Positions 43,102 to 54,085 of a stretch of 64,000 bases of DNA are shown here, one piece after another. The notes beneath the pieces were generated by a model, which did not search any database, had not been told where the DNA came from, and saw only the letters and a program-made list of their open reading frames with translations. Positions within the stretch are counted from its first letter, which is position 1, and every line of letters begins with the position of its first letter. The stretch lies in NCBI RefSeq assembly GCF_018035235.1, contig NZ_WPCV01000004.1, forward strand, positions 248,001 to 312,000, in the 5' to 3' direction. The stretch is from Citrobacter sp. On2M. Its GTDB lineage: Bacteria; Pseudomonadota; Gammaproteobacteria; Enterobacterales; Enterobacteriaceae. The position numbers were made by a program, and so were the translations under genes.

Positions 43102-43512
43102 ATGAGGTGGCAACAACGTGTTCGTGTCGCAACGGGTCTAAGTTGCTGGCAGATTGTGTTGCATTTACTGGTAGTGGCGTTGCTGGTAATGGGCTGGATG
43201 AGCGGCACGCTGGTGCGCGTCGGCCTGGGATTATGCGTCGTTTACGGCGTAACAGTTTTATTAATGCTGGCCTTGCAACGTCACCATGAACAGCGCTGGC
43301 GCGACGTAGCGGATGTGCTGGAAGAACTCACCACCACGTGGTATTTCGGTGCTGCGATGATCGTGCTGTGGTTACTGTCACGCGTGCTGCAAAACAACGT
43401 TTTGCTGTCACTGGCGGGGCTGGTGATCCTGGCCGGACCCGCCGTGGTCTCGCTGCTGGCGAAAGACAAAAAGCTACATCACCTTGCGTCGAAACATCGC
43501 ATACGCCGCTGA
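43102..43512 (+). CDS. ybhQ: YbhQ inner-membrane protein
   Basis: The 136-residue protein has four hydrophobic segments (about 13–35, 39–55, 78–95, 100–118) and basic ends. It is orthologous by length and place to E. coli YbhQ, of unknown function. AGGAG precedes the ATG. Its last 39 bases overlap the end of convergent ybhR. Confidence 0.88.
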   Translation: MRWQQRVRVATGLSCWQIVLHLLVVALLVMGWMSGTLVRVGLGLCVVYGVTVLLMLALQRHHEQRWRDVADVLEELTTTWYFGAAMIVLWLLSRVLQNNVLLSLAGLVILAGPAVVSLLAKDKKLHHLASKHRIRR

Positions 43513-44580
43513 GCCGGTTGTGGCCGCTATCACCAACAGCGGCCACAAACTTCCCCAGACAATCTGCAGACTCGCATCCTTCAGGTAAATCTGTTTCGTA
43601 ATGTCCGTAAAATGGCGGATTGGGTTAATCCACGTCAGATTCTGTAACCACACCGGCATATTTTCGACCGGCGAGACGTAACCTGAGAGCAAAATCGCCG
43701 GCATCATAAACACAAACACGCCGATAAACGCCTGCTGCTGTGTCGCGCACAGCGATGAAATCAGCAAACCAAAGCCGACCAACGACAGCCCGTAAATCAC
43801 CATCGTGAAATAGAACAGCCCCAGTGAACCGGCAAACGGAATGTCATAAGCCCAAATGCCGATTGCCAGCACAATGGTGGCCTGAAAGGTTGCCACAATT
43901 AGCGCGGGAACCGCTTTGCCGATGAAAATCTGCCAGGTGGTAAGCGGAGAGACCAGCAGCTGATCCAGCGTGCCTTGTTCGCGCTCACGGGCAACCGACA
44001 GCGAGGTGACGATCATTACGCCGATAGTGGTGATCATCGCGATCAGCGACGGTACTACGAACCATTTGTAATCCAGATTCGGGTTATACCAGTTACGCAC
44101 GACCAGCTCGCTATTGTTTGGTTTCGGCTTGCCGTCCATCAGCTCCTGCTGATACGTCTTAACGATCTGCTGCAGGTAGTTGGCGGCAATTTGCGCGCTG
44201 TTGGAGTTACGCCCATCGAGGATAATTTGCATGGGTGCCTGCTGGAAGGTGTCCAGATTGCGCGAAAAGTTGGCCGGGAAGCGCACCAGCAGCAGGGCTT
44301 TTTGCGTGTCGATAGTCGGCTTAATTTCCTGGGGACTTTTAAGCAGCAGAACATGGGTAAAGGCGCTGGCGCGGGCGAAGCGTTGGGTTAACTCCACCGA
44401 ATGTTTACCGTTGTCTTCGTTATAGATAGCGATCGTGGCGTTGGTCACTTCCAGCGTCGCCGCAAACGGGAACAGGATCACCTGAATCAGTACCGGTAAA
44501 ATCAGAATGGCTCGCGTCTGCGGTTCGCGTAACAGCGATTGCAGCTCTTTGCGAATTAACGTCCATAAGCGATGAAACAT
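43474..44580 (-). CDS. ybhR: ABC-2 exporter permease
   Basis: The 368-residue permease has one N-terminal membrane segment, a large periplasmic domain (about 45–175) and five C-terminal membrane segments, typical of ABC-2 drug/lipid exporters. [19 protein letters not shown] is the conserved coupling helix region. It works with YbhS, YbhF and YbhG; E. coli YbhFSR exports some drugs and cations. Last gene of the run, starting 10 bases after ybhS. Confidence 0.92.
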   Translation of the reverse strand: MFHRLWTLIRKELQSLLREPQTRAILILPVLIQVILFPFAATLEVTNATIAIYNEDNGKHSVELTQRFARASAFTHVLLLKSPQEIKPTIDTQKALLLVRFPANFSRNLDTFQQAPMQIILDGRNSNSAQIAANYLQQIVKTYQQELMDGKPKPNNSELVVRNWYNPNLDYKWFVVPSLIAMITTIGVMIVTSLSVAREREQGTLDQLLVSPLTTWQIFIGKAVPALIVATFQATIVLAIGIWAYDIPFAGSLGLFYFTMVIYGLSLVGFGLLISSLCATQQQAFIGVFVFMMPAILLSGYVSPVENMPVWLQNLTWINPIRHFTDITKQIYLKDASLQIVWGSLWPLLVIAATTGSAAYAMFRRKVM

Positions 44581-44590
44581 GCCCGTCCCC

Positions 44591-45724
44591 TTAATCCAGC
44601 CGACGTTTGGTTTTAAGCCACGTCAGGCCAATAAACATTACCGCCGAAGCGATTAAAAACAGCACGTTGATAATTAGCACCACAGGAATATTTCCCGCCA
44701 GAAACAGGCTTTGCAGGGTGCTGACGAAATAACGCGCCGGAATAATGTAGGTTACCGCCCGGATAATCGCGGGCATGCTGTCTATCTGGAAGATAAAACC
44801 TGACAGCATAATCGAGGGCAGGAAAGCGGCGTTCAGCGCCACCTGAGCGGCGTTAAACTGGTTGCGGGTAATAGTCGAAATCAACAGGCCCATGCCGAGC
44901 GTACTCAGCAGAAACAGGCTGGTAATGAAAAACAGGATTAGCAGCGAGCCGCGATAGGGCACGCCGAGAATAAATACCGACACCAGCATACACAGCAGCA
45001 TCGCCAGCATGCCGAGAAAATAATAGGGGATCAGTTTACACAGCAGCAGCTCTACGCGGGTGACTTCGGTAGAAAGCAGCGCCTCCATGGTTCCGCGTTC
45101 CCATTCGCGCGCCACTACTAATGAGGTGAGGATCGCGCCAATGACCGTCATTATAATTGTTACCGCTCCGGGAATAATAAAATGCTGGCTGATGGCTGCC
45201 GGGTTAAACCAGTAGCGGGTCTGCACGTCGATCAAGGGCTTGAATGATTCTCCACGATCTTCCGCCCGCTGTTGTTGCCAGATCTGCCAAATACCTTCGA
45301 CATAACCCTGCACAAAGTTGGCAGTATTGGGTTCGCTGCCGTCGGTGATCACCTGGATCGGCGCCACGTCGTTTGGTCGCGCCATCTGCTGGGCGAAATC
45401 CACTGGGATCACCACCAGCCCGCGAATGCGCCCGGCCTGCATTTTCTCAATCAATTCCTGACGGTTATCGCTGATAGTGGCGTCAATATACGGCGAGCCG
45501 GTCATGGTATGGGTAAAATCCAGCGCCTCTTCGCTTTGCTGTTCGAGCAAAATCCCTACCCGTAGCTTGCTGGAGTCGAGGTTGATCCCGTAGCCGAAAA
45601 TAAACAGCAGCAGCAACGGGATCACCACCGCAATCAGCCAACTGCTGGGATCGCGGACGATCTGGCGGGTTTCTTTCACGCACAGTGCGCGTACGCGACG
45701 CCAGGAGAGAGCGGAATTACTCAT
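44591..45724 (-). CDS. ybhS: ABC-2 exporter permease
   Basis: The 377-residue permease is paralogous to YbhR: an N-terminal helix, a periplasmic domain and five C-terminal helices, with the coupling segment [20 protein letters not shown]. The frame is open to 45748; the ATG at 45724 matches the E. coli length. It overlaps ybhF by 8 nt. Confidence 0.92.
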   Translation of the reverse strand: MSNSALSWRRVRALCVKETRQIVRDPSSWLIAVVIPLLLLFIFGYGINLDSSKLRVGILLEQQSEEALDFTHTMTGSPYIDATISDNRQELIEKMQAGRIRGLVVIPVDFAQQMARPNDVAPIQVITDGSEPNTANFVQGYVEGIWQIWQQQRAEDRGESFKPLIDVQTRYWFNPAAISQHFIIPGAVTIIMTVIGAILTSLVVAREWERGTMEALLSTEVTRVELLLCKLIPYYFLGMLAMLLCMLVSVFILGVPYRGSLLILFFITSLFLLSTLGMGLLISTITRNQFNAAQVALNAAFLPSIMLSGFIFQIDSMPAIIRAVTYIIPARYFVSTLQSLFLAGNIPVVLIINVLFLIASAVMFIGLTWLKTKRRLD

Positions 45725-47453
45725 GCGCGTGCTCCTTATCCCAGTCATTGATTAGCGTGATAAACGCCTGTTCCATCGTCGGATCCGGCGTGTCGTTGTC
45801 GGCAGCCTGAGCTTTCAGGTCGTCCGGCGTACCGCTGGCAATCAGTTTGCCGCGATACACCAGCCCGATGCGATCGCAGTACTCCGCCTCGTCCATAAAG
45901 TGGGTAGTCACCATTACCGTGACGCCTTTTTCCACCATGCTGTTGATATGCAGCCAGAACTCGCGGCGAGTGAGAGGATCGACCCCCGAAGTGGGTTCAT
46001 CGAGGAACAAAATATCGGGTTCATGCATCAGCGAGCAGGCCAGCGCCAGGCGCTGCTTAAAGCCCAGCGGCAGTTCGTCGGTGGCGTGAGACGCGATGCT
46101 TTTCAGACCGAATGCCTCGCTCATACGATCGATTTTCTCCTTCTGTGCCCGACCGCGCAGGCCGTAGACGCCGGAGAAAAAGCGCAGGTTCTGCTCAACG
46201 GTCAGGTTGCCGTACAGCGAGAATTTTTGCGCCATATAACCCAGATGCTGGCGCGCTTTGCCGGAGCTGACCTTCAGGTCCATGTCCAGCACCAGCGCTT
46301 TGCCATACGTGGGAACCAGCAGGCCGCACATCATTTTAAAGGTCGTGGATTTGCCTGCGCCGTTGGGCCCTAGCAGGCCAAAAATCTCGCCGCGCTGCAC
46401 GGCAAAGTCTACGTGGTCGGTCGCGGCAAAATCGCCAAATTTCTTGGTCAGCGCTTTGGCTTCGATCACCGTTTCGCCAGGCGTGCCTTCTACGGTATGC
46501 AGGATAGCGCCCAGTGGGGACTCCGATGTCCCGGCTCCGCCGAGTAAATCGATAAAAGCATCCTCGAAACGGGGGGCGGTTTCGTTGATGGTTACTTCCG
46601 GCATGCCGTCAGCGTGTTGAATCTGCTGAACTGTCACGTCCTTTTTCAGGATTAAACGGACGGATTTCCCCTGAATCATCCCGTCGCTGACCAGCGGCAG
46701 TTTTAACGCGCGTTGCAGCAGTCGGCGGTTATTTTCCTGCGGACTGCTCATCAGGAAGCTTCGACCCGCCATGGTTTGCGTCAGCTGAGTGGGATCGCCC
46801 TGGTACAACAGCTCACCTTCGTTCATCAGCAGTACATCGCGACATTGCTCTGCTTCATCCAGGTACGACGTACTCCAGAGGATCAGCATACCGTCCCCGG
46901 CCAGCTCATGAACCATTTGCCACAATTCGCGACGGGAAATTGGGTCGACACCCACACCTGGCTCATCCAGCAGCAGCACTTTGGGTTCGCCGACCAGCGT
47001 ACAGGCCAGCCCGAGCTTTTGTTTCATGCCGCCGGAAAGTTTGCCGGCCAGTCGTCCGGTAAATGGCCCCAGCGAGGTAAATTCCAGTAACCGGGCAAAG
47101 GTTTTTTCTCGCGTTTCACCGGTGACGCTGCGCAAATCGGCATAGAGATTGAGGTTCTCCATGACGGTCAAATCTTCATACAGACCAAATTTCTGCGGCA
47201 TATAGCCCAGCACCGCATGCAGCGCGCTGTCGTCCTTGATGGGATCAAAACCAATCACCGCAGCACTTCCGGCATCGGGTTTTAACAATCCCGCCAGCAT
47301 GCGCATCAGCGTGGTTTTCCCCGCGCCGTCCGGTCCGACAAGTCCGGTCACGTAGCCCGCATGCACGGTACAGTCGAGCGGGGCGACGGCGGGTTTTTCC
47401 ATTCCGGCAAAGTTTTTTGTCAGCCCTTTGAGCGTAATAACGGCATCATTCAT
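45717..47453 (-). CDS. ybhF: Exporter ATPase with two ABC domains
   Basis: The 578-residue protein carries two nucleotide-binding domains. Domain 1 has GPDGAGKTT (about residue 40), [12 protein letters not shown] and [12 protein letters not shown]. Domain 2 has GPNGAGKST (about 359), [13 protein letters not shown] and [13 protein letters not shown]. The second signature is LPLGF instead of LSGGQ. It energises YbhSR. ATG at 47453 is chosen over an upstream in-frame start at 47468. It overlaps ybhG and ybhS by 8 nt each. Confidence 0.94.
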   Translation of the reverse strand: MNDAVITLKGLTKNFAGMEKPAVAPLDCTVHAGYVTGLVGPDGAGKTTLMRMLAGLLKPDAGSAAVIGFDPIKDDSALHAVLGYMPQKFGLYEDLTVMENLNLYADLRSVTGETREKTFARLLEFTSLGPFTGRLAGKLSGGMKQKLGLACTLVGEPKVLLLDEPGVGVDPISRRELWQMVHELAGDGMLILWSTSYLDEAEQCRDVLLMNEGELLYQGDPTQLTQTMAGRSFLMSSPQENNRRLLQRALKLPLVSDGMIQGKSVRLILKKDVTVQQIQHADGMPEVTINETAPRFEDAFIDLLGGAGTSESPLGAILHTVEGTPGETVIEAKALTKKFGDFAATDHVDFAVQRGEIFGLLGPNGAGKSTTFKMMCGLLVPTYGKALVLDMDLKVSSGKARQHLGYMAQKFSLYGNLTVEQNLRFFSGVYGLRGRAQKEKIDRMSEAFGLKSIASHATDELPLGFKQRLALACSLMHEPDILFLDEPTSGVDPLTRREFWLHINSMVEKGVTVMVTTHFMDEAEYCDRIGLVYRGKLIASGTPDDLKAQAADNDTPDPTMEQAFITLINDWDKEHAHE

Positions 47454-48441
47454 GCCGTGCCTCGTCACTGAATTTGATCGTTACCGGCATTCCCTGGCGT
47501 AGCGCATCGTCCGCGTCGGTCACTACAATACGCAGGCGATAAACCAGATCGGTGCGCAGGTCAGGAGTCTCAACTGTTTTCGGCGTAAACTCGGCAGTAG
47601 GCGACACGAAGCCGATTTTACCGTGATACGGTTTGTCCGGACGGCCATCGGTGTAGAGCAGGATTTCGCGTCCCGGTTGGGCCTGGCTCAGATTCCGCTC
47701 ATCTACGTAGGCGCGAACCCAAACCGGACGCGTAAGCGACAACGTCAGTACCGTGCCCCCTTCGTTCAGCATGCTACCAGGCTCCACCGCACGGGTGAGT
47801 AGTGTGCCGTCAGACGGGGAGATTAGCGTGGTGTCGTGTAAATTGAGCTCTGCCTGCGCAAGCTGGGCCTGAGCTTGTTCGAGCGTGGCTTTCGCCTGTT
47901 CAATGTCCTGTACACGATTACCGCTGCGATACTGGGTAAGTTTGTCCTGCGCAGATTTCAGCGAAGCCTGCGCCTGATCGCGTGATGAACGGGCATTTTC
48001 CAGATCGTTGGCGGAGATGGTGCGGCTTTTCCACAATCCTACCTGCCGATTATAAAAGTTCTGCGCATAATCATAGGCGGCCTGCGCCTGTTTGACAGCC
48101 GCTGCTGCCTGGGCAATCTCTTCTGTGCGATACCCGGCCAGCATCAGATCGTATTGCGCCTGGGCGGCGGCAACATTGGCTTTCGCCTGCATTAACGCGT
48201 TTTCATATGGGGCGTGATCCAGTTCACCCAGCACCTGACCGGCTGTAATAGCATCGCCTTCGTCAACCGCCAGTGAGGCCAGCCTGCCGCCAACGCGAAA
48301 ACTCAGGTTGACGCTACGGATATCGACATTGCCGTACAACGTCAGGCCGTTATCTTGCCGACTTTGATACCACCACGTTCCACCGGCAATCACGGCAACG
48401 AGGGCCGCGATAACCAGCCCGAGCACGACAGGTTTTTTCAT
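47446..48441 (-). CDS. ybhG: HlyD-family periplasmic adaptor of the YbhGFSR exporter
   Basis: The 331-residue membrane-fusion protein has an N-terminal membrane segment (about 5–24), a biotinyl-lipoyl-like domain, a long alanine/glutamine-rich coiled coil (about 80–200) and a beta-barrel domain. It links the inner-membrane pump to an outer-membrane channel. It is directly downstream of cecR (4-nt overlap) in cecR–ybhGFSR. Confidence 0.93.
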   Translation of the reverse strand: MKKPVVLGLVIAALVAVIAGGTWWYQSRQDNGLTLYGNVDIRSVNLSFRVGGRLASLAVDEGDAITAGQVLGELDHAPYENALMQAKANVAAAQAQYDLMLAGYRTEEIAQAAAAVKQAQAAYDYAQNFYNRQVGLWKSRTISANDLENARSSRDQAQASLKSAQDKLTQYRSGNRVQDIEQAKATLEQAQAQLAQAELNLHDTTLISPSDGTLLTRAVEPGSMLNEGGTVLTLSLTRPVWVRAYVDERNLSQAQPGREILLYTDGRPDKPYHGKIGFVSPTAEFTPKTVETPDLRTDLVYRLRIVVTDADDALRQGMPVTIKFSDEARHE

Positions 48442-49115
48442 GACTCCAGACTCCTTTGCGTTAAACCTTGCAGAATAAGATCGATGTGACAGGTGATCGT
48501 TTGGTCAATCAGCGCGCTTTTATCTTCATCAAATTGTGACCAACCTGTACGCAACAGAATGGTTTCTTTCCCAAGACGAAAGGCCAGCACCTCGCCGAGG
48601 ATGGCGTGGGTGTGCAGAATCATTTGGGTATCGTTGGCATCGCCGCCTGTATAAGCAGCAATCAGGCGTGTTAAGTGTGTATGCAGCGGATTGATAACCT
48701 GGTCGTGCACCAGTTGATAAGCCGCGGTGGGTGAAAGCTGTTCGCGCGAGATAAATTTGCTCAGATTTACGGTGTCTTCCTGGGTGAGCAGCGTGATCAT
48801 ATTTTTGCAGGCGCGCAGGATCAATTCGCGCATTGCGCCACGATCCGGCTTTGGCTGGGCAAACAAACGCTCAGCTTCTTCAGCGTGCGGGCGAAACTGT
48901 GAGCCGATAAAATCCGCAATCCACTGGGCACAGGCGAGATACAAATCCTCTTTTGAGCCAAAATAGTAGGTGATAGCCGCAATATTTTGCCCGGCTTGCG
49001 CGGCGATATCGCGCGTGGTGGCATGCAGACCATACTCGCCAAACTGTGCCAACGCGGCGGCAATAAGCTGATTTTTTGCCTGTTCACCTTTGGTTGTCAT
49101 GGTGGGTGTATTCAT
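48438..49115 (-). CDS. cecR: TetR-family regulator CecR
   Basis: The 225-residue TetR-type repressor has the helix-turn-helix [20 protein letters not shown] (about residues 33–52) and a variable ligand domain of the CecR/DUF1956 type. In E. coli it controls ybhGFSR and rhlE and affects cefoperazone and chloramphenicol sensitivity. A perfect 20-bp palindrome lies 16 bases upstream. It is first gene of its operon and divergent from rhlE. Confidence 0.94.
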   Translation of the reverse strand: MNTPTMTTKGEQAKNQLIAAALAQFGEYGLHATTRDIAAQAGQNIAAITYYFGSKEDLYLACAQWIADFIGSQFRPHAEEAERLFAQPKPDRGAMRELILRACKNMITLLTQEDTVNLSKFISREQLSPTAAYQLVHDQVINPLHTHLTRLIAAYTGGDANDTQMILHTHAILGEVLAFRLGKETILLRTGWSQFDEDKSALIDQTITCHIDLILQGLTQRSLES

Positions 49116-49130
49116 GGCACGACTCTGATC

Positions 49131-49150
49131 TTAATCAATCGATTGATTAA
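49131..49150. promoter_or_regulatory. CecR operator palindrome
   Basis: TTAATCAATCGATTGATTAA is a perfect 20-bp palindrome between divergent cecR and rhlE, the expected location of the CecR site. Binding is inferred. Confidence 0.75.
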
Positions 49151-49336
49151 GATTATGACTGATGTGCAACCTTGTCCAGTCCGGGGCGTTATTTTCCTCA
49201 GCAGGGATAATTTATGCGGCACATCACAAAAACTGCTACACTCCGCCCCTTCATGACATTGTGGTTTTTGTCATCTCTATTGTATGTATCTCCCTGAAAA
49301 CGACACCGGTAACGGTCAGGGCGGTTCGGAGTTGTT

Positions 49337-50680
49337 ATGTCTTTTGATTCCCTTGGTTTAAACCCTGATATTTTACGTGCCGTTGCCGAACAGGGTTACC
49401 GTGAACCTACCCCTATTCAGCAGCAGGCAATCCCTGCCGTGCTGGAAGGCCGCGATCTGATGGCCAGCGCCCAGACCGGTACTGGGAAAACGGCAGGTTT
49501 TACCCTGCCGCTGTTGCAGCACCTGATTACTCATCAGCCGCATGGTAAAAGTCGTCGTCCGGTGCGTGCGCTGATCCTCACGCCAACCCGCGAACTGGCG
49601 GCTCAGATTGGCGAAAACGTACGTGATTACAGTAAGTATCTGAACATCCGCTCGCTGGTGGTCTTTGGCGGCGTTAGTATCAACCCGCAGATGATGAAGC
49701 TGCGCGGCGGCGTGGATGTGCTGATTGCCACGCCTGGCCGTTTGCTCGATCTGGAACACCAGAATGCGGTGAAACTGGATCAGGTTGAGATCCTGGTACT
49801 CGATGAAGCTGACCGCATGCTGGATATGGGCTTCATTCACGACATTCGTCGTGTTCTGGCGAAGCTGCCGGCAAAACGCCAGAACCTGCTGTTCTCTGCA
49901 ACGTTCTCTGACGATATTAAATCGCTGGCCGAAAAGCTGCTGCATAACCCGCTGGAAATTGAAGTAGCGCGTCGTAATACCGCGTCAGAGCAGGTGACTC
50001 AGCATGTGCATTTCGTGGATAAAAAACGCAAACGTGAACTGTTGTCGCAGATGATTGGTCAGGGCAACTGGCAGCAGGTGCTGGTGTTTACCCGTACCAA
50101 ACACGGTGCGAACCATCTGGCGGAACAGCTGAATAAAGACGGTATTCGCAGCGCGGCGATCCACGGTAACAAATCTCAGGGGGCGCGTACACGTGCGCTG
50201 GCTGATTTCAAATCCGGTGATATTCGCGTGCTGGTGGCGACGGATATCGCCGCGCGTGGCCTGGACATTGAAGAGTTGCCGCACGTAGTGAACTACGAGC
50301 TGCCAAACGTCCCGGAAGATTATGTGCACCGTATTGGTCGTACCGGTCGTGCTGCCGCCACTGGCGAAGCGCTGTCTCTGGTGTGCGTCGATGAACACAA
50401 GCTGCTGCGTGACATTGAGAAGCTGCTGAAAAAAGAGATCCCGCGTATTGCGACGCCAGGCTACGAGCCGGACCCATCCATCAAAGCCGAGCCGATCCAG
50501 AACGGTCGTCAGCAGCGTGGCGGTGGCGGTCGCGGTCAGGGTGGAGCCAGGCGTGGCCAGCAGCCGCGTCGTCAGGATGGCGGTGCGCCAAAAGCGAAAC
50601 CGCGTAGCGGCGAAGGCAAACCGGCGGGCGATAAGCCTCGTCCACCGCGCCGTCCGCGCAAACCGTCTTCCGCGCAGTAA
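49337..50680 (+). CDS. rhlE: ATP-dependent RNA helicase RhlE
   Basis: The 447-residue DEAD-box helicase helps ribosome assembly and RNA remodelling. Motifs: AQTGTGKT (about residue 46), PTRELA, DEAD in [10 protein letters not shown] (about 155), [12 protein letters not shown] and HRIGRTGRA. The tail after residue 390 is basic and Gly/Arg/Pro-rich, a likely RNA-binding extension. It is the divergent partner of cecR and probably under CecR. Terminator follows. Confidence 0.96.
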   Translation: MSFDSLGLNPDILRAVAEQGYREPTPIQQQAIPAVLEGRDLMASAQTGTGKTAGFTLPLLQHLITHQPHGKSRRPVRALILTPTRELAAQIGENVRDYSKYLNIRSLVVFGGVSINPQMMKLRGGVDVLIATPGRLLDLEHQNAVKLDQVEILVLDEADRMLDMGFIHDIRRVLAKLPAKRQNLLFSATFSDDIKSLAEKLLHNPLEIEVARRNTASEQVTQHVHFVDKKRKRELLSQMIGQGNWQQVLVFTRTKHGANHLAEQLNKDGIRSAAIHGNKSQGARTRALADFKSGDIRVLVATDIAARGLDIEELPHVVNYELPNVPEDYVHRIGRTGRAAATGEALSLVCVDEHKLLRDIEKLLKKEIPRIATPGYEPDPSIKAEPIQNGRQQRGGGGRGQGGARRGQQPRRQDGGAPKAKPRSGEGKPAGDKPRPPRRPRKPSSAQ

Positions 50681-50685
50681 TTGCG

Positions 50686-50717
50686 AGCCCGGCCGAAAGG
50701 TCGGGCTTTTCTTTTTG
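50686..50717 (+). terminator. rhlE terminator
   Basis: AGCCCGGCC–GAAA–GGTCGGGCT forms a 9-bp stem with a stable tetraloop, followed by TTTCTTTTT. Confidence 0.9.
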
Positions 50718-50742
50718 CGACACGTACCAGAAAGTGCCACAA

Positions 50743-50762
50743 TAGTGGCTGTTTATACAGTA
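50743..50762. promoter_or_regulatory. LexA (SOS) box of dinG, weak left half
   Basis: TAGTGGCTGTTTATACAGTA corresponds to the E. coli dinG box. The left triplet is GTG rather than CTG (TTG in E. coli); the right CAG is intact. It lies 14 bases before dinG. Confidence 0.75.
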
Positions 50763-50776
50763 TTTCAGGTTTTCTC

Positions 50777-52927
50777 ATGGCACTAACGGCCGCGTTAAAA
50801 GCGCAAATCGCCGCCTGGTACAAGGCGCTTCAGGAACAGATCCCCGACTTTATCCCCCGTGCGCCGCAACGGCAGATGATTGCTGACGTCGCGAAAACGC
50901 TGGCAGGTGAAGAAGGGCGGCATCTGGCGATTGAAGCGCCGACCGGAGTGGGGAAAACCCTGTCGTACCTGCTCCCCGGTATTGCCATCGCGCGTGAAGA
51001 ACAAAAAACGCTGGTGGTCAGTACCGCCAATGTTGCTTTGCAGGATCAGATCTACAGCAAAGATTTACCGCTGTTGCGCAAAATTATCCCTGACCTACGT
51101 TTTACCGCCGCGTTTGGTCGCGGACGCTATGTTTGCCCGCGTAATTTAGCGGCGCTGGCCAGTACCGAACCCAATCAGCAGGATCTGCTGGCCTTTCTCG
51201 ACGATGACCTGACGCCCAATAACCAGGAAGAACAAAAGCGCTGCGCCAGGCTAAAAGGCGATCTCGACAGTTACAAGTGGGACGGGCTGCGCGATCACAC
51301 GGATATCGCCATCGATGACGGACTCTGGCAACGCCTGAGCACCGATAAAGCCAGCTGTCTGAATCGTAACTGTCACTACTATCGTGAGTGCCCCTTTTTT
51401 GTCGCCCGCCGCGAGATTCAGGAGGCTGAGGTGGTGGTGGCCAACCACGCGCTGGTGATGGCGGCTATGGAAAGCGAAGCTGTGTTGCCGGAGCCGAAAA
51501 ATCTGCTGCTGGTCCTTGATGAAGGCCACCACCTGCCGGACGTCGCGCGTGATGCGCTGGAGATGAGCGCAGAAATCAGCGCCCCCTGGTATCGGCTCCA
51601 GCTGGATCTGTTCTGCAAATTAGTGGCGACCTGCCTGGAACAGTTTCGCCCGAAAACTACGCCGCCGCTGGCGAACGCCGAGCGTCTGAACGCTCACTGT
51701 GAAGAGTTGTATGAACTGATTTCATCGCTTAATAGCATTCTTAATCTGTATATGCCCGCTACTCAGGAGGCGGAACATCGCTTTGCGATGGGCGAACTGC
51801 CTGCAGAAGTGATGGAGATTTGTCAGCGTCTGGCGAAGCTAACGGAAATGCTGCGCGGTCTGGCGGAATTGTTTCTCAACGATCTCAGCGAAAAAACTGG
51901 CACGAACGATGTTGTGCGTCTGCATCGGGTTATTTTGCAGATGAACCGGGCGCTGGGCATGTTTGAGTCGCAAAGCAAACTGTGGCGGCTGGCATCGCTC
52001 GCGCAGTCGTCAGGCGCGCCGGTGAGTAAATGGGCGACGCGCGAGGTGCGTGACGGGCAAATCCACGTCTGGTTCCACTGCGTGGGGATCCGTGTGAGCG
52101 ATCAGCTTGAACGCCTGCTGTGGCGTAGCGTCCCGCATATTATTGTCACTTCCGCAACGCTGCGCTCGCTCAACAGCTTCTCGCGTTTGCAGGAGATGAG
52201 TGGGCTGAAGGAAAAAGCAGGGGATCGGTTTGTCGCGCTGGATTCACCGTTTAATCACGTTGAACAGGGCAAAATCGTCATTCCGCAGATGCGCTACGAA
52301 CCGTTAATTGATAACGAAGAGCAACATATCGCGGAAATGGCCGCCTATTTCCGCGAACAGCTGGAAAGCAAAAAGCATCAGGGGATGCTGGTGCTGTTTG
52401 CCAGCGGTCGGGCGATGCAGCGTTTTCTTGAGCACGTCACCGATCTGCGTCTGCTGTTGTTGGTGCAGGGCGATCAGCCGCGCTATCGACTGGTAGAGTT
52501 GCACCGCAAACGGGTGACCAACGGCGAGCGCAGCGTGCTGGTTGGGCTGCAATCTTTTGCTGAAGGTCTGGACTTGAAAGGCGACCTGCTGACCCAGGTG
52601 CATATTCACAAAATTGCATTTCCGCCGATCGACAGCCCGGTGGTGATCACCGAGGGCGAGTGGTTGAAAAGCCTGAATCGCTATCCTTTCGAGGTTCAAA
52701 GCCTGCCTGCGGCGTCATTCAATTTGATCCAGCAGGTTGGGCGACTCATTCGTAGCCACGGCTGCTGGGGAGAAGTGGTTATTTATGACAAACGTTTATT
52801 GACCAAAAATTATGGCAAGCGTTTACTGAACGCGTTACCCATATTTCCGATAGAGCAACCTGCTGTGCCAGACGTTATAGTAAAACCAAAAGAAAAAACG
52901 AAACCTACGCGTCGCCGTCGGCGTTAA
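50777..52927 (+). CDS. dinG: ATP-dependent DNA helicase DinG
   Basis: The 716-residue XPD-like superfamily 2 5'-to-3' helicase has a [4Fe-4S] cluster and resolves R-loops and replication conflicts. Walker A APTGVGKT is near residues 54–61; cluster cysteines are C120 (RYVCPRNL) and those in CLNRNCHYYRECPFF (about 194–205). The DEGH box is in LLVLDEGHHLPD, with QQVGRLIRSHG near the end. The ATG at 50777 is preferred over the open frame from 50681. ybiB is 29 bases downstream, probably co-transcribed. Confidence 0.96.
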   Translation: MALTAALKAQIAAWYKALQEQIPDFIPRAPQRQMIADVAKTLAGEEGRHLAIEAPTGVGKTLSYLLPGIAIAREEQKTLVVSTANVALQDQIYSKDLPLLRKIIPDLRFTAAFGRGRYVCPRNLAALASTEPNQQDLLAFLDDDLTPNNQEEQKRCARLKGDLDSYKWDGLRDHTDIAIDDGLWQRLSTDKASCLNRNCHYYRECPFFVARREIQEAEVVVANHALVMAAMESEAVLPEPKNLLLVLDEGHHLPDVARDALEMSAEISAPWYRLQLDLFCKLVATCLEQFRPKTTPPLANAERLNAHCEELYELISSLNSILNLYMPATQEAEHRFAMGELPAEVMEICQRLAKLTEMLRGLAELFLNDLSEKTGTNDVVRLHRVILQMNRALGMFESQSKLWRLASLAQSSGAPVSKWATREVRDGQIHVWFHCVGIRVSDQLERLLWRSVPHIIVTSATLRSLNSFSRLQEMSGLKEKAGDRFVALDSPFNHVEQGKIVIPQMRYEPLIDNEEQHIAEMAAYFREQLESKKHQGMLVLFASGRAMQRFLEHVTDLRLLLLVQGDQPRYRLVELHRKRVTNGERSVLVGLQSFAEGLDLKGDLLTQVHIHKIAFPPIDSPVVITEGEWLKSLNRYPFEVQSLPAASFNLIQQVGRLIRSHGCWGEVVIYDKRLLTKNYGKRLLNALPIFPIEQPAVPDVIVKPKEKTKPTRRRRR

Positions 52928-52956
52928 CGATGCGAGCAACAGGCAAGGAGTTATCG

Positions 52957-53925
52957 ATGGATTACCGCAAAATCATAAAAGAGATTGGGCGAGGAAAAAA
53001 TCACGCGCGTGACCTGGATAAGGATACTGCTCGCGGACTGTATACCCATATGTTGAACGGCGACGTACCGGAGCTTGAAATGGGCGGCGTACTGATTGCG
53101 CTACGTATTAAAGGCGAAGGCGAAGCGGAGATGCTGGGCTTTTACGAAGCAATGCAAAACCACACCCTTCGCCTGACCCCGCCGGTTGCCAAACCCATGC
53201 CGATTGTCATTCCCAGCTACAACGGCGCGCGCAAGCAGGCGAATTTGACGCCGCTGTTGGCGATTTTACTGCATAAGCTGGGCTTCCCGGTGGTGGTGCA
53301 CGGCGTCAGCGAGGATCCTACCCGCGTGCTGACAGAAACCATTTTCGAGCTGATGGGGATTGCGCCGACGCGGCATGCCGGGCAGGCACAGGCAAAGCTG
53401 GATGGTCATCAGCCGGTGTTTATCCCGGTGAGCGCGCTGTGTCCTCCGCTGGAAAAACAGCTGGCGATGCGTTGGCGAATGGGGGTGCGCAACAGTGCGC
53501 ACACGTTGGCCAAATTAGCCACACCGTTTGCTGAAGACGCCGCGCTGCGTCTTTCAAGCGTGTCACACCCGGAATACGTCTCGCGTGTGGCAAAATTCTT
53601 CAGCGATATCGGTGGACGTGGCCTGTTGATGCACGGTACCGAAGGCGAGGTGTACGCCAACCCGCAGCGCTGCCCGCAGATAAGCCTGATCGATTCGTCC
53701 GGTGTGCGAGTGCTACAGGACCGACAGAGCGAGATGCCTGACGAGCCGGTACCGCTGCCGGTGGCAAAAGATCCGGAAACCACTGCGCGCTGGATTGAGC
53801 GTTGTCTGGCCGGCAGTGAGCCGGTTCCGGCATCGTTGAAAATCCAGATGGCCTGCTGCCTGGTGGCAACCGGTGAATCCGCGACGCTGGCTGAAGGACT
53901 TGCTCGCGTCGAACAAAACTTCTGA
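52957..53925 (+). CDS. ybiB: TrpD2-family nucleic-acid-binding protein
   Basis: The 322-residue protein has the anthranilate phosphoribosyltransferase fold, but YbiB/TrpD2 proteins bind nucleic acids and lack that enzyme role. Conserved parts include the N-terminal helical domain (GRGKNHARDL), IPSYNGARKQANLTPLLA (about residues 89–106) and RMGVRNSAHTLAKL. AAGGAG precedes the ATG at 52957. It follows dinG closely and shares its SOS control in E. coli. Terminator downstream. Confidence 0.9.
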   Translation: MDYRKIIKEIGRGKNHARDLDKDTARGLYTHMLNGDVPELEMGGVLIALRIKGEGEAEMLGFYEAMQNHTLRLTPPVAKPMPIVIPSYNGARKQANLTPLLAILLHKLGFPVVVHGVSEDPTRVLTETIFELMGIAPTRHAGQAQAKLDGHQPVFIPVSALCPPLEKQLAMRWRMGVRNSAHTLAKLATPFAEDAALRLSSVSHPEYVSRVAKFFSDIGGRGLLMHGTEGEVYANPQRCPQISLIDSSGVRVLQDRQSEMPDEPVPLPVAKDPETTARWIERCLAGSEPVPASLKIQMACCLVATGESATLAEGLARVEQNF

Positions 53926-53936
53926 TTTTTTATTCC

Positions 53937-53975
53937 CCGACGGGCCATTTTCCAGGCCTGTCGGTTCTCTCTTTT
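53937..53975 (+). terminator. ybiB terminator
   Basis: CCGACGGGCC and GGCCTGTCGG form a 10-bp stem with one G·U pair, followed by TTCTCTCTTTT. It closes the dinG–ybiB unit. Confidence 0.8.
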
Positions 53976-54085
53976 CGCCAACGTGAAATTTCTGCACGTT
54001 TATTGACCTCCTGAGCGCCGTGGCGCAGCATAGTTTGTTGAAAAATAAGAAACACAATCAACACGCGACACAACAGGAGATAACA

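Noticed and set aside
49985-50740. 251-codon minus-strand open frame
   Set aside because: It is antisense to rhlE; its Arg/Thr-rich composition comes from the GC-rich RhlE tail.
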